A stretch of DNA of 34,391 nucleotides, from the NCBI GenBank assembly GCA_040752025.1, contig JBFMFR010000068.1, positions 1-34,391 of the forward strand, read 5' to 3'. This stretch comes from JBFMFR01 sp040752025 (GTDB lineage Bacteria > Chloroflexota > Anaerolineae > Anaerolineales > UBA4823). The notes beneath the pieces are model-generated. The model was not told the origin of the DNA, searched no databases, and saw only the letters and a list, made by a program, of their open reading frames with translations. Shown here piece after piece: positions 24,408 through 33,217 of this stretch (positions are counted from its first letter, which is position 1; every line of letters begins with the position of its first letter). The translations under genes were made by a program, and so were the position numbers.

Positions 24408-24899
24408 ATGATCAACGTATTCAAAGAACAAAATGGGATGAACATCGTCGGGCAGGGTGGAAAAATCATCCTGTTTACCCTGCCGGCTTTGGCAGCCGCC
24501 ATCGGGGTGCATACGGTTTACCCCGCAATCGCGGCGCTGCCCGAGAGCTTTCGTTTTCTCAAGCCCGCAGGGTACGTGCTGCTGCTTCCTGGGCTGATCC
24601 TGTGGGGGGCGGCGGTGATCCAGTTGCTGACGGGCTTTTCCAAGGGCAAGCTGGTGACCACTGGCGCCTACGGCGTGGTGCGCAACCCAATCTATTCCAG
24701 CGTGACGTTCTTCGTGCTGCCCGCCGTAGCGCTGATCACGTCGACCTGGGTGTACCTGGTGGTTTCAATCTTTTTGTACGCGGGCGTGATGCTGTTCATC
24801 GGCACAGAGGAGCGGCAGCTCACCCGGGCCTTCGGCAAGGCGTACGAGGATTACCTGGCCAGGGTCGACCGGCTGATCCCATTCTACCGGAAAGGATGA
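24408..24899 (+). CDS. isoprenylcysteine methyltransferase-like membrane methyltransferase
   Basis: A 163-aa membrane protein with about four hydrophobic segments (IILFTLPALAAAIGV, GYVLLLPGLILWGAAVIQLL, SVTFFVLPAVALI and WVYLVVSIFLYAGVMLFIG). GAYGVVRNPIYSS and the C-terminal EERQLTRAFGKAYEDYLARV with IPFY are the hallmarks of the ICMT/PEMT methyltransferase family. AAAGGAGG lies six bases before ATG 24408. It is followed within 13 bp by the squalene/phytoene synthase, so it probably methylates a lipid or isoprenoid product of the same operon; that is inference from context. Confidence 0.8.
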   Translation: MINVFKEQNGMNIVGQGGKIILFTLPALAAAIGVHTVYPAIAALPESFRFLKPAGYVLLLPGLILWGAAVIQLLTGFSKGKLVTTGAYGVVRNPIYSSVTFFVLPAVALITSTWVYLVVSIFLYAGVMLFIGTEERQLTRAFGKAYEDYLARVDRLIPFYRKG

Positions 24900-24912
24900 C
24901 AGGGTGAATGCC

Positions 24913-25872
24913 ATGACCCCCAGCCTGGCCGCAACGATCACTAAAACTGCCAGCAAACAGGCTTATTGCACCATCCGCTTCCTGGTAGACCGGGCCCGCG
25001 TCGAGGCCGCCTACCGGGCGTATGGATACTTCCGTTGGGTGGACGATATCCTCGACGCGGATACGGGTTCGGGGCCTGTGCCGGGCGAAGCCGAAGCATC
25101 CGAGCGGAAGTCCTTCCTGGAGCGGCAGAAGTGGCTGCTTGACAAATGCCTGCGTGGCCAGGCGCCGCAGGATGCCAGCGCGCAGGAGGCAATGCTGGTC
25201 GAGCTGGTCCACAGCGACCCAGATAAGAACAGCGGCCTGCGAGACTACCTGCGCAACATGATGCTGGTGATGGAGTTCGATGTCAGCCGGCGGGGCCGGC
25301 TGGTCACGCAAGCCGAGCTGAACGAGTACACGCGCTGGCTGGCGGTGGCGGTGTCCGAGGCCATGCATTATTTCATCGGGCATGGGGATTTTGCACCCCG
25401 AGGCGAAAGGCGTTACCTGGCGGTTTCGGCCGCACATATCGTGCACATGCTGCGGGATACGTGCGACGACGCGCAGGCCGGGTACTTCAATATCCCGCGC
25501 GAAGTGCTCGAAGCCAACCAGATCGGCCTGCAGGATGTGCGCAGCGCAGCCTATCGCGCCTGGGTGAAGAGCCGGGTGCAACTGGCGCGCCAGTATTTCG
25601 AGGCAGGCAAGCAGTATTACAGGCAGGTGCAGAACCTGCGCCACCGCCTGGCGGGCTTCGCTTACATGGCGCGCTTCGAGTGGCTGCTGGAGGCGATCGA
25701 GGCGGAGGGCTACATCCTACGCCCCCAGTACAACGAAAGGAAAAGCACAGGAACCGGGCTGAGGATGAGCTGGCTTACCCTCACGTCGATGATGCGTTGG
25801 CGCAGGGAGGAAAGCGTGTCGCGGGCGCTCGCCCCGCAGCGGCAAGGTAAAGCATGGAACCGAAATCCGTAA
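24913..25872 (+). CDS. crtB: squalene/phytoene synthase
   Basis: A 319-aa protein. The two Asp-rich motifs of head-to-head prenyl synthases are present: FRWVDDILDAD (D44, D45) and MLRDTCDDAQAGYF (D182, D185, D186). The preceding AYCTIRFLV and the region around YTRWLAVAVSEAM fit the family. ATG 24913 has AGGGTG six bases upstream; GTG 24904 with AAAGGA is equally possible. Its end overlaps the CrtI-type gene by 19 bp, implying translational coupling. It condenses two C15 or C20 prenyl diphosphates; CrtI next door suggests phytoene. The symbol is by context. Confidence 0.8.
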   Translation: MTPSLAATITKTASKQAYCTIRFLVDRARVEAAYRAYGYFRWVDDILDADTGSGPVPGEAEASERKSFLERQKWLLDKCLRGQAPQDASAQEAMLVELVHSDPDKNSGLRDYLRNMMLVMEFDVSRRGRLVTQAELNEYTRWLAVAVSEAMHYFIGHGDFAPRGERRYLAVSAAHIVHMLRDTCDDAQAGYFNIPREVLEANQIGLQDVRSAAYRAWVKSRVQLARQYFEAGKQYYRQVQNLRHRLAGFAYMARFEWLLEAIEAEGYILRPQYNERKSTGTGLRMSWLTLTSMMRWRREESVSRALAPQRQGKAWNRNP

Positions 25873-27335
25873 TGGTCATCGGGGCGGGGATCGGTGGGAT
25901 CAGCGCAGCAGCCCACCTCGCCAGGGGTGGGCTGCACGTCACCGTGCTGGAAAAGAACGCGGGGCCCGGCGGTCGCTGCGACCGCTTGAGCCGAGAAGGC
26001 CATCACTTTGATACCGGGCCCACACTTTTGGTAATGCCGCTGTTATACGAAGCCGAGTTCCATGCCCTGGGCGCAGCAATGCACGAACGGCTCGACTTGC
26101 AGCGCGTCGACCCAACCTACCACCTGGTCTTCGACAACGGCAGCCAGCTTGCGCTCACTTCTGATATGAAATCCATGCGAGAGCAACTGGAAAGGATGCA
26201 ACCGGGGAGTTTCCTGGGGCTTCTGCGCTACCTGCGGGAAGGCGACCAGCATTACCAACTGGTGTTGGATAAACTGGTCAACCGCGACTTCCACAGGGCC
26301 TCCGCTTTCTTCAACGCCGAGAATCTGGCCCTGGCCTTTCGGCTCAAGGCGCTCGCCAACCACTACCGCAATATGGCCAACTACTTCGATGAACCACGCT
26401 TGAAAAGCGCCTTCACTTTCCAGGATATTTACATGGGGTTGAGCCCGTTCGAAGCGCCAGCCACTTTTTCGATGATGCCCTATACAGAGCTGGCGCACGG
26501 CGTCTGGTATCCCAAAGGCGGCATGTATGGCGTGGCCGAAACCCTCACCGAACTGGCCCGCCAGGCCGGCGTCGAATTCGTATTCAACACGGCGGTGGAA
26601 CGGATCGATGTGAACGCCAGGCACGCCCGAGGCGTCGTGCTTGGAGATGGCTCGCGACTGGAGGCAGACGTGGTGCTTGCCAATGCAGATTTGCCCTACG
26701 TCTACCAGCGCCTGCTCCCGAAAAACGGGATGTCCGAGGCGTTGATGCGCAAGCGCTTCTCGTGTTCGGCGATCAGTTTCTTCTGGGGGGTAGATAAAAC
26801 CTATGAACGCCTGAGCGCACACACGCTTTTCCTGACAGACGACTACCGCGAGAACTTCGAATGTATCAACCAGGGGCTGAACCTGCCCGCCAACCCCAGC
26901 CTGTACGTTCACGCGCCGGCGCGCCTCGACCCGGCTATGGCTCCCGTTGGGCAAGATACCCTGACAGCGATCGTGCCCGTCGGGCACCTGAGCGAGAACG
27001 GGGAACAGAATTGGGATAAACTCCAGGAACAAGCGCGCACACACGTGTTTCGCCGGCTGCGGCTCCTCGGAATCACCGACCTGGAAGCGCACATCAAGTT
27101 CGAAGTGAGATATACCCCACTCTCTTGGGCGAAACGATATAACCTGGTGAAAGGCTCCACCCACGGGTTGTCCCACCGGCTGACTCAAATGGCTTACTTC
27201 AGGCCATCCAACCGGCACCGGCGCTATCAGAACCTGTACTTCGTAGGCGCAAGTACACATCCTGGCACAGGCATCCCCACTGCGATGGTCTCCGGCCGGC
27301 TGGTATCTGAGCGAATCCGGGATGAACTCCGGTGA
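25854..27335 (+). CDS. crtI: CrtI-type phytoene desaturase (FAD-dependent)
   Basis: A 493-aa protein, normal for CrtI. The N-terminal FAD motif is VIGAGIGGISAAAHLARGG (G10-x-G12-x-x-G15) with E33 on the second strand (VTVLEKNAGPGGRC). FDTGPTLLVMP is the CrtI signature. The C-terminal LYFVGASTHPGTGIPTAMVSG is the second CrtI fingerprint. It overlaps the synthase gene by 19 bp. It desaturates phytoene or a C30 analogue such as dehydrosqualene; which one depends on the synthase and cannot be read here. The product would be a coloured polyene, likely membrane protective. Confidence 0.88.
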   Translation: MEPKSVMVIGAGIGGISAAAHLARGGLHVTVLEKNAGPGGRCDRLSREGHHFDTGPTLLVMPLLYEAEFHALGAAMHERLDLQRVDPTYHLVFDNGSQLALTSDMKSMREQLERMQPGSFLGLLRYLREGDQHYQLVLDKLVNRDFHRASAFFNAENLALAFRLKALANHYRNMANYFDEPRLKSAFTFQDIYMGLSPFEAPATFSMMPYTELAHGVWYPKGGMYGVAETLTELARQAGVEFVFNTAVERIDVNARHARGVVLGDGSRLEADVVLANADLPYVYQRLLPKNGMSEALMRKRFSCSAISFFWGVDKTYERLSAHTLFLTDDYRENFECINQGLNLPANPSLYVHAPARLDPAMAPVGQDTLTAIVPVGHLSENGEQNWDKLQEQARTHVFRRLRLLGITDLEAHIKFEVRYTPLSWAKRYNLVKGSTHGLSHRLTQMAYFRPSNRHRRYQNLYFVGASTHPGTGIPTAMVSGRLVSERIRDELR

Positions 27336-27401
27336 AAGCCCTGATTTCATCGCCTGTGGAAAACCAGAAGCGAACAAGCACTTACCACTGTGCACTTCTA
27401 G

Positions 27402-27407
27402 TATAAT
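27402..27407 (+). promoter_or_regulatory. -10 box of sulfatase-like gene
   Basis: TATAAT nine bases before ATG 27417. A start about seven bases downstream would leave only a two-base leader, and no ribosome site is present, so the mRNA is probably leaderless or nearly so. Confidence 0.5.
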
Positions 27408-27416
27408 TCCAGGTAC

Positions 27417-29012
27417 ATGAAACCATTGAAATTTCCAGCGCCAGGCACAACGCTCACTCGAAGAGATTTCTTGAAACTGGCCGGGGCGGCACCCCTGGCA
27501 GCGCTGGCGGGTAAGAAGGTATGGGCTTCACCCCGACCCGTGCTTACAAAGGTAGAAACAAGGGCCGGGCAGCCTAACGTGATCATCGTGGTGTTCGACG
27601 CCATGTCGGCGCGGCACCTGTCGCTGTACGGCTACCGGCGCCAGACCAGCCCGAACCTGGAACGACTGGCGCAGCGCTCGACAGTGTATCACAAGCACTA
27701 TGCGGCGGGCAATTTCACCACGCCCAGCACGGCCTCGCTGTTCACGGGGGTCTACCCGTGGAGTCACCGGGCTTTCAGCCTGGGCGGGCTGATCAGCCGC
27801 AACGTGCAGGCCAATAACCTGTTCAGCCAACTGCAAGGGGCTTACCGGCAGACAGCCTTCACACAGAACCTGTTCGTCGATGCGCTGCTGTACCAGTACG
27901 AGCAGCACCTGGAGAAGCACCTGCCGCTGAACAGCTTCAGCCTGTCCGGCAGCACGTTCTACAACCGGCTGTTCCAGAAGGACGCCTTCAGCGGGCTGGT
28001 GGGCTACGACCGCTTCCTGTTCGACCGCAACGGCGAACGGGGCTCTTTCTTCTTTGCCGTGCTCGATGACCTGGCAGTGAAACTGCGAGCGAGCCTGTAC
28101 GAGCGCAAGCTGGCCGGGCTGCACCCCGATGGGCTGCCGCAGCTCTCCAGCACGGATATCTTTTACCTGAATAAGGCGGTGATGGACGGGGTGATGGGCT
28201 TCCTGGATGGCAGCCTGTCCCAGGCTGGCTCGCCGGGAATGGCCTACATACACCTGATGGCGCCGCATGAACCTTATCGCCCGACCGGCGAGTTCATCGG
28301 GCGCTTCGATGATGGCTGGGCTCCACCGGCGAAGGAGAAGCACCGCCTGGCGCCCGGCGGGCCGGAAGAGGAGCTGAACGAGCGCCGGCAGAGCTACGAC
28401 GAGTACATTGCCAACATCGACGCCGAGTTCGGGCGGCTGCTGGAGCACCTGGAGCAGCGCGGGCTGCTGGATGAAAGCTACCTGATGGTGACTTCGGACC
28501 ACGGAGAGCTGTTCGAAAGGGGCGTGGCCGGACACAACACGCCGCTGGTGTTCGAGGGCATCATCCGCATCCCGCTGCTGGTGCACGCCCCGGGGCAGAG
28601 CCAGCGCCAGGACGTGCACAGCCTGACCAGCACGGTGGATTTGCTGCCCACGCTGGTGGCGATCGCCGGGGGAACAGCGCCGGAATGGTGCGAAGGGCGC
28701 GCCCTGCCGGGGAGCAGCGGGGCAGCAACAGCCGCAGACGAGCGCAGCGTGTTCGTGGTGGAGGCCAAGAAAAACCCGGCGCACGCCCCGCTGCGTGAGG
28801 CCACGGTGGCGGTGGTGCGCGGCGATTACAAGCTGGTGCGCTACTTCGGCTACCGGGCGCTGCCGAACAAATACGAGTTCTACGACCTGAAGAACGACCC
28901 CGAAGAGCTGGTGGACCTGCACCCGGAGCAGCGGAAACAATCCCTGGTGCAGGAGATGAAAGACGAGCTGGAGCAGAAGCTGAAAGAGGCCAACCAGGTT
29001 TACTGGGAGTAA
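27417..29012 (+). CDS. Tat-exported sulfatase/alkaline-phosphatase superfamily hydrolase with Thr nucleophile
   Basis: A 531-aa protein. Residues 14-31 (TRRDFLKLAGAAPLAALA) form a Tat signal (Arg15, Arg16). The sulfatase core begins at PNVIIVVFDAMSARHLSLYG (D61). The site that is Cys or Ser (CxPSR) in sulfatases reads T101-T-P-S-T here, so formylglycine cannot form; Thr is the nucleophile in related phosphotransferases such as LTA synthases. TSDHGE (D361, H362) supplies metal ligands, and HNTPLVFEGIIRIPLL fits the family. The C-terminus is helical and charged. Likely acts outside the membrane on a phosphoester or polymer; substrate unknown. It converges on the EamA gene with a 13-bp overlap. 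Confidence 0.8.
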   Translation: MKPLKFPAPGTTLTRRDFLKLAGAAPLAALAGKKVWASPRPVLTKVETRAGQPNVIIVVFDAMSARHLSLYGYRRQTSPNLERLAQRSTVYHKHYAAGNFTTPSTASLFTGVYPWSHRAFSLGGLISRNVQANNLFSQLQGAYRQTAFTQNLFVDALLYQYEQHLEKHLPLNSFSLSGSTFYNRLFQKDAFSGLVGYDRFLFDRNGERGSFFFAVLDDLAVKLRASLYERKLAGLHPDGLPQLSSTDIFYLNKAVMDGVMGFLDGSLSQAGSPGMAYIHLMAPHEPYRPTGEFIGRFDDGWAPPAKEKHRLAPGGPEEELNERRQSYDEYIANIDAEFGRLLEHLEQRGLLDESYLMVTSDHGELFERGVAGHNTPLVFEGIIRIPLLVHAPGQSQRQDVHSLTSTVDLLPTLVAIAGGTAPEWCEGRALPGSSGAATAADERSVFVVEAKKNPAHAPLREATVAVVRGDYKLVRYFGYRALPNKYEFYDLKNDPEELVDLHPEQRKQSLVQEMKDELEQKLKEANQVYWE

Positions 29013-29923
29013 GAGAGCAGCACAGCGACCAGGATCAGCCCGCCGCCCAGCAAGGCGATTGCCGGGAGGCTCTCGCCCAACAGCCAGGCCGCCAGCAGCA
29101 CGGTGACCACCGGCTCCAGGGTGGAGAGCATGGCGGCGTTGGAGGCGCCGATGCGCTCCAGGCCAGCCAGGAAGGTGACCACGGGCAGCACAGTGGCCAG
29201 GAGGACGAGCAAGACGATCACCAGCCAAGCGGCACCCGAGGAGGGCAAATGGCAGGCGCCGCCGCGGAGGGCAGAAAGCGCCAGCAAGAGGCCGAAGGAG
29301 GCCCCGGCGGAGGCAAAGATCACCGTGGAGGATTGGATGGCCGAGACCTGCTTCAACACCTGGGCACCGACGACGATGTACACCGAGTAGATCGCGGCGG
29401 CCAGGAGCGCCAGGAAAATGCCGAGCGCCTGGCCCCCCTGCGGCCCTACGGTCAACGCCAGACCGGCCAGGGCCAGGCCGAAAGCCAGCAGCTTGCGCAG
29501 GGTGATGCACTCATGGACCACGCCCGGCCATATCGCCGACAGGAAAACCACAAAGATGGGGTAAAGGTACAGCAACAGGGCCACCAAGCCGGAGGAGGCG
29601 TACTTCAGGGCGGTCAGATAGGCGTAGGACTGGCCGACATAACCGATGGCGCCCATGCCGACCAATTGAAGCCAGACCAGGCGGCGAGGGCGCAGGGCAG
29701 GCGGAGGATGCGGGCCAGGCCCGGGGACCCGGGCAGACGCCTGGCGCAGGGCGACCAGGAGCAAGGCGGATAAAGAAAAGCGCAAGAACAAGATCGTGAG
29801 GGTATCCATGCCCTGGGCATAGGCATAACGGCCCAGGATGGCGAGCGTGCCAAACGAAGCAGCGGAGATGACGACCAGGATCACCCCGGACAGGCGGCGT
29901 TGGCGCGCAGCGGTGACCAACAC
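29000..29923 (-). CDS. EamA (DMT superfamily) transporter
   Basis: A 307-aa protein with about ten hydrophobic segments in two EamA repeats. Repeat 1 includes GVILVVISAASFGTLAILGR and MGAIGYVGQSYAYLTALKY; repeat 2 includes IFLALLAAAIYSVYIVVGAQ and ASNAAMLSTLEPVVTVLLAA. SNAAMLSTLEPV.T is a strong EamA signature. Start GTG 29923 has AGGGA only two bases upstream; TTG 29920 is an alternative. It lies 6 bp after the histidine ammonia-lyase gene, so it is co-transcribed and could move an amino acid or the urocanate product; the substrate is inference. Confidence 0.85.
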   Translation of the reverse strand: MLVTAARQRRLSGVILVVISAASFGTLAILGRYAYAQGMDTLTILFLRFSLSALLLVALRQASARVPGPGPHPPPALRPRRLVWLQLVGMGAIGYVGQSYAYLTALKYASSGLVALLLYLYPIFVVFLSAIWPGVVHECITLRKLLAFGLALAGLALTVGPQGGQALGIFLALLAAAIYSVYIVVGAQVLKQVSAIQSSTVIFASAGASFGLLLALSALRGGACHLPSSGAAWLVIVLLVLLATVLPVVTFLAGLERIGASNAAMLSTLEPVVTVLLAAWLLGESLPAIALLGGGLILVAVLLSYSQ

Positions 29924-29929
29924 ATTCCC

Positions 29930-31525
29930 TCAGGCTTGATCGCCGGTGAACTGGAGGCGTCCCTTGACCGCAGCCAACAGGCTGCCATCCGCCAGCATGC
30001 GGCGCATGGTCTCGATATATGGATACATGAGGGTGTCCTGCTGCAAGAAGGGCACCTGCCGGCGGATGAACTCATAGGCGGGAGCGGTGCCACGACCGAG
30101 GCGGGCCTGCGGGCCGAGCGCCTGGCGGCGGAAGTCGATGCCCTGAGCGGCGGCGAACATCTCCAGGGCCAGGATGGTCTCGACGTTGCCGGCGATCTGG
30201 CGCGCCTGCAGGGCGGCAGCCGGGCCCATGCTGACGTGATCTTCGATATTGGCCGAGGTGGGGATCGAATCGACGCTGGCGGGGTGGGCCAGGACTTTGT
30301 TCTCGGAGGCCAGGGCGGCGGCAGTGTATTGGGCGAGCATGAAACCCGAGTTGACCCCGCCCTGCTGGATGAGGAAAGCGGGCAGAACGCCCTGGTTGCT
30401 GGCGGCGTCCACCAGGCGCGCCAGGCGGCGCTCGGAGATGCTGCCCAGCTCGGCCAGGGCCAGGCCGAGGTAGTCCAGGGCCACGGCCAGCGGCTCGCCG
30501 TGGAAATTGCCGCCGGAGATGACCGTGGCGCGCTCGTCCTCATCGAAGAAGATCAGGGGATTGTCGGTGGCGGCGTTCAGCTCGATCTCCATGACCCAGC
30601 GAGCGTAGGCGATGGCGTCGCGGGCGGAGCCGTGCACCTGGGGGATGCAGCGCAGGGTGTAGGCGTCCTGCACGTTGTAGGGGTCGTCCGGGCGGGTGAA
30701 GGTGCTACCTTCGATCAACTGGCGCATGCAGGCAGCGCACTCCACCTGGCGGGGGTGCGGGCGGGCGGCGTGGATGCGGGCGTCGAAGGCGCGCGGTGTG
30801 CCGTGCAGGGCTTCCAGACTGAGCGCCCCGGCCAGGTCAGCGGCGAAGGCCAGGTTCTCGGCCTGGTGCGTGACCAGCAGACCGAGGGCGTTCATCAAGG
30901 TGGTGCCGTTGGTGAGCGCCAGGCCTTCTTTGGCCGTCAGGGTCAGCGGGGAAAGGCCGGCGCGTTCCAGGGCCTCCCCACCGGGCAGGCGCTGGCCCTG
31001 GTAGACGGCCTCGCCCAGGCCGATCAAGGGCAGGGCCATGTGCGCCAGGGGGGCCAGGTCGCCGCTGGCGCCCAGCGAGCCCTGGCTGGGGATGACTGGA
31101 TACACGCCGCAGTTGAGCAGATCCAAGAGCAGGTGCAAGGTGGCCTCGCGGATGCCAGAGTGGCCCTTGGCCAGGGTATTGGCGCGGATGAGCAGCATGG
31201 CGCGCGTGGCGCGCTGGTCGAGGGGCTGGCCGACACCCACGGCGTGGCTGATGAGGATGTTGCGCTGGAGCTGTTCGACCTGGTCGGGCGAGATGATGCG
31301 GTCCTTGAAGGCACCAAAGCCGGTGGTGATGCCGTAGACCACTTCGCGGCGGGCGACGAAATCCTGCACGGCCTGGGCGGCGCGGCGCACCTTGCGCCAG
31401 GCCTCAGGGGACAGGCTGACCTGGATGCCAGGGTTACCGGCGACGGCGACGACGGTTTCGAGGGTGAGGGATTGGCCGTCGAGGATCACAGGTTCTTGCG
31501 AAGGGGACAAAGCTTCAGGTGGCAT
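29930..31525 (-). CDS. hutH: histidine ammonia-lyase
   Basis: A 531-aa protein. The Ala153-Ser154-Gly155 tripeptide in GSLGASGDLAPLAHMAL forms the MIO prosthetic group. VVYGITTGFGAF supplies the catalytic Tyr64, and NILISHAVGVG, TNGTTLMNALG and QDAYTLRCIPQVHG are family blocks. GGNFHGEP and SMGPAAALQARQIAGN complete the active site. It deaminates L-histidine to urocanate. ATG 31525 has GGAG six bases upstream. No hutU, hutI or hutG is in the window, so either the pathway continues elsewhere or the enzyme serves another role. It is followed by the EamA transporter. A related aromatic ammonia-lyase specificity is less likely but not excluded. Confidence 0.92.
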   Translation of the reverse strand: MPPEALSPSQEPVILDGQSLTLETVVAVAGNPGIQVSLSPEAWRKVRRAAQAVQDFVARREVVYGITTGFGAFKDRIISPDQVEQLQRNILISHAVGVGQPLDQRATRAMLLIRANTLAKGHSGIREATLHLLLDLLNCGVYPVIPSQGSLGASGDLAPLAHMALPLIGLGEAVYQGQRLPGGEALERAGLSPLTLTAKEGLALTNGTTLMNALGLLVTHQAENLAFAADLAGALSLEALHGTPRAFDARIHAARPHPRQVECAACMRQLIEGSTFTRPDDPYNVQDAYTLRCIPQVHGSARDAIAYARWVMEIELNAATDNPLIFFDEDERATVISGGNFHGEPLAVALDYLGLALAELGSISERRLARLVDAASNQGVLPAFLIQQGGVNSGFMLAQYTAAALASENKVLAHPASVDSIPTSANIEDHVSMGPAAALQARQIAGNVETILALEMFAAAQGIDFRRQALGPQARLGRGTAPAYEFIRRQVPFLQQDTLMYPYIETMRRMLADGSLLAAVKGRLQFTGDQA

Positions 31526-31547
31526 GGCGTTCTCCGGGAAAATCGTC

Positions 31548-31580
31548 AGACCTGACAGGTTTTAAAAACCTGTCAGGTCT
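31548..31580. repeat. near-perfect palindrome AGACCTGACAGG
   Basis: AGACCTGACAGGTTTT (31548-31563) and AAAACCTGTCAGGTCT (31565-31580) are 16-bp arms separated by one base. It lies directly after the GH114 stop and 22 bp before the hutH start on the minus strand, so it may end the first transcript or bind a regulator of hutH. Confidence 0.85.
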
Positions 31581-31581
31581 C

Positions 31582-32427
31582 TTAACGGCAGGCGATACGC
31601 CAGGCGTCCAGCGCCAGGTGCTTCTTCAAGAAGTCGAAATCCAGGGCGTTGGCCGGCGGGCAGAAGACGGCCGGGTCGCCCTGGTATTCGATGCCGAAGA
31701 CGGGCTTGCCAGCCTGGACGAAAGGCAGGAGCAGGTCGCACTCTTCGTACTCGAAGCACTGCTCGTTGAGCGCCCATTCGAAGTAGGGCCACAGGTCGGC
31801 GACCTGATCCAGGTCGTTCTTCAGGCCAACCGCCAGGCGGCGCTGGTGAGCCTGTGCGGCGATCCAGGTGTTATAGGTGATCTGGTGCTGGTAGGTGAGC
31901 GGGAAGCCGGTGTCGTTGGTATAACCATCCACATTATCGGGATCGACGCCGTCGCAGCGCCTGTCACGCGCCAGGTCCAGGCGGGCCGCCATGAGCGGGC
32001 CGAGCAGGTCGAGGCGGCGGATGTCCAGCCATTTCTCGCCGGGCCAGCCGTCCAGGTCATCCCCCTTGACCACAACGGGGAATTGATCCGCATCGGGACG
32101 CCAGTCCTCCCAGGAGCCGGCGCTGAAATAGCACATCACTTTGCGCCCCTGGGCGTGCAGTTGGTCAATGACCGCCTGAGGCGTTTCGAACAGGTCGAGG
32201 TTATACAGGCGCACATCCAGGGATAGATCCAGTTCGCCGCTGTACTGGATTTGCCAGGAGGCGCCAGGGACAGGCTGCCAGTAAGCCGGGGCGCGGTTGG
32301 CGACCTGGGGCAGGTAGATCAGGCTGTCCCCCAGGGCGGAGGCGGGAGGCTGCACCCCGGCAAAAACCAAAGCCAGGAGCACGCCTACGAGCAGCGCCCA
32401 CTGCAAGAACGCTCTGCCAATGCCCAT
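31582..32427 (-). CDS. GH114-like endo-alpha-1,4-polygalactosaminidase, secreted
   Basis: A 281-aa protein. Residues 1-32 are a signal peptide (WALLVGVLLALVFAGVQPPA). The barrel shows the GH114 pattern: WQIQYSGELD (58-67), KVMCYFSAGSWEDWR (96-110), GEKWLDIRRLD, and the active-site strand CDGVDPDNVDGYTNDTG (158-174) with several Asp. RRLAVGLKND follows. Members act on alpha-1,4-galactosaminan in exopolysaccharide. The gene starts 10 bp after the E2-like gene, so the two are one operon, although their functions do not obviously connect. Confidence 0.82.
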   Translation of the reverse strand: MGIGRAFLQWALLVGVLLALVFAGVQPPASALGDSLIYLPQVANRAPAYWQPVPGASWQIQYSGELDLSLDVRLYNLDLFETPQAVIDQLHAQGRKVMCYFSAGSWEDWRPDADQFPVVVKGDDLDGWPGEKWLDIRRLDLLGPLMAARLDLARDRRCDGVDPDNVDGYTNDTGFPLTYQHQITYNTWIAAQAHQRRLAVGLKNDLDQVADLWPYFEWALNEQCFEYEECDLLLPFVQAGKPVFGIEYQGDPAVFCPPANALDFDFLKKHLALDAWRIACR

Positions 32428-32437
32428 CTGGCCGGCC

Positions 32438-33211
32438 TCACCCTTCAGATAAGACCGCGGCGCTCTCGATCAAATCGATCAGGCTGCGGGCGAAGCGCGC
32501 CGCCGGGGCGCCATCCACAAAATCGTGATCGAAGGCGATGGTCAGGTTGAGGTATTCGCGGATGGCGATCTCGCCGTTATGCACGCCGGGCTTCTGGGCG
32601 ATGCCGCCGACGGTCAGGCCCAGGTTGTGGTAGGGCAGGAAAGTCAGCCCCCAACCGCTGCCTTTGCCAAACATGCCGACCGAGGTGAGGATGGTGGTGC
32701 CTTGCATGCCCTTGAACCAGTGCGGGTTCTTGCGCATGGCCCAGTAGAACAGCATGCGCACGAAGCGAGGCACACGCGAGGCCAGGGCGACCAGCCCGCC
32801 GCTCTGGGCGCTTTTTTTCGAGCCGCTCTGCACGGCGCGGATTTCAGCGCTGATCTCGTGCACACCGCGGCGGTTGGCGGCCCGGAGGATGTGCGGGATG
32901 GCCACGGCGCCCGCTTTCGATTCGATCAAGGTGACCACATCGACATCCTGGAAGACGACCAGCCGGCCGCGCCAATCCCGGTAGGCCTGCACCCTAGGGT
33001 TGGCGGCGATCGCCCGGGCCAGGCTGGCGACCAGGAAGGCGGTGAAGGAGAGGCGCTCGCCGGTCTCCTCGGCAGCGGCGCGGATCAACTGGCGCGCCTG
33101 GGTGACGTCGATCTCGAGCAGGCCGTAGATGACGTGGCGCTGGATGCCGAGGTAGCCGGCGTCGACGATTACGTTTCTATCGGAGGGGAAGGGGAGAATC
33201 TGGTAATCCAT
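32438..33211 (-). CDS. 2-oxo acid dehydrogenase E2-type acyltransferase, lipoyl-less
   Basis: A 257-aa protein that is essentially only the E2 catalytic domain. H229-D-F-V-D233-G is the active-site motif (HxxxDG). NLTIAFDHDFVDGAPAARF and IREYLNLT are typical C-terminal E2 features. There is no lipoyl or peripheral-subunit-binding domain, unlike E2 proteins of about 400 residues or more. I chose ATG 33211 because a TATAAT box sits six bases before it; an open frame extends to 33289 but crosses that box. It may be an unusual acyltransferase related to chloramphenicol acetyltransferase-fold enzymes rather than part of a dehydrogenase complex. Confidence 0.75.
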   Translation of the reverse strand: MDYQILPFPSDRNVIVDAGYLGIQRHVIYGLLEIDVTQARQLIRAAAEETGERLSFTAFLVASLARAIAANPRVQAYRDWRGRLVVFQDVDVVTLIESKAGAVAIPHILRAANRRGVHEISAEIRAVQSGSKKSAQSGGLVALASRVPRFVRMLFYWAMRKNPHWFKGMQGTTILTSVGMFGKGSGWGLTFLPYHNLGLTVGGIAQKPGVHNGEIAIREYLNLTIAFDHDFVDGAPAARFARSLIDLIESAAVLSEG

Positions 33212-33217
33212 GCGGGT

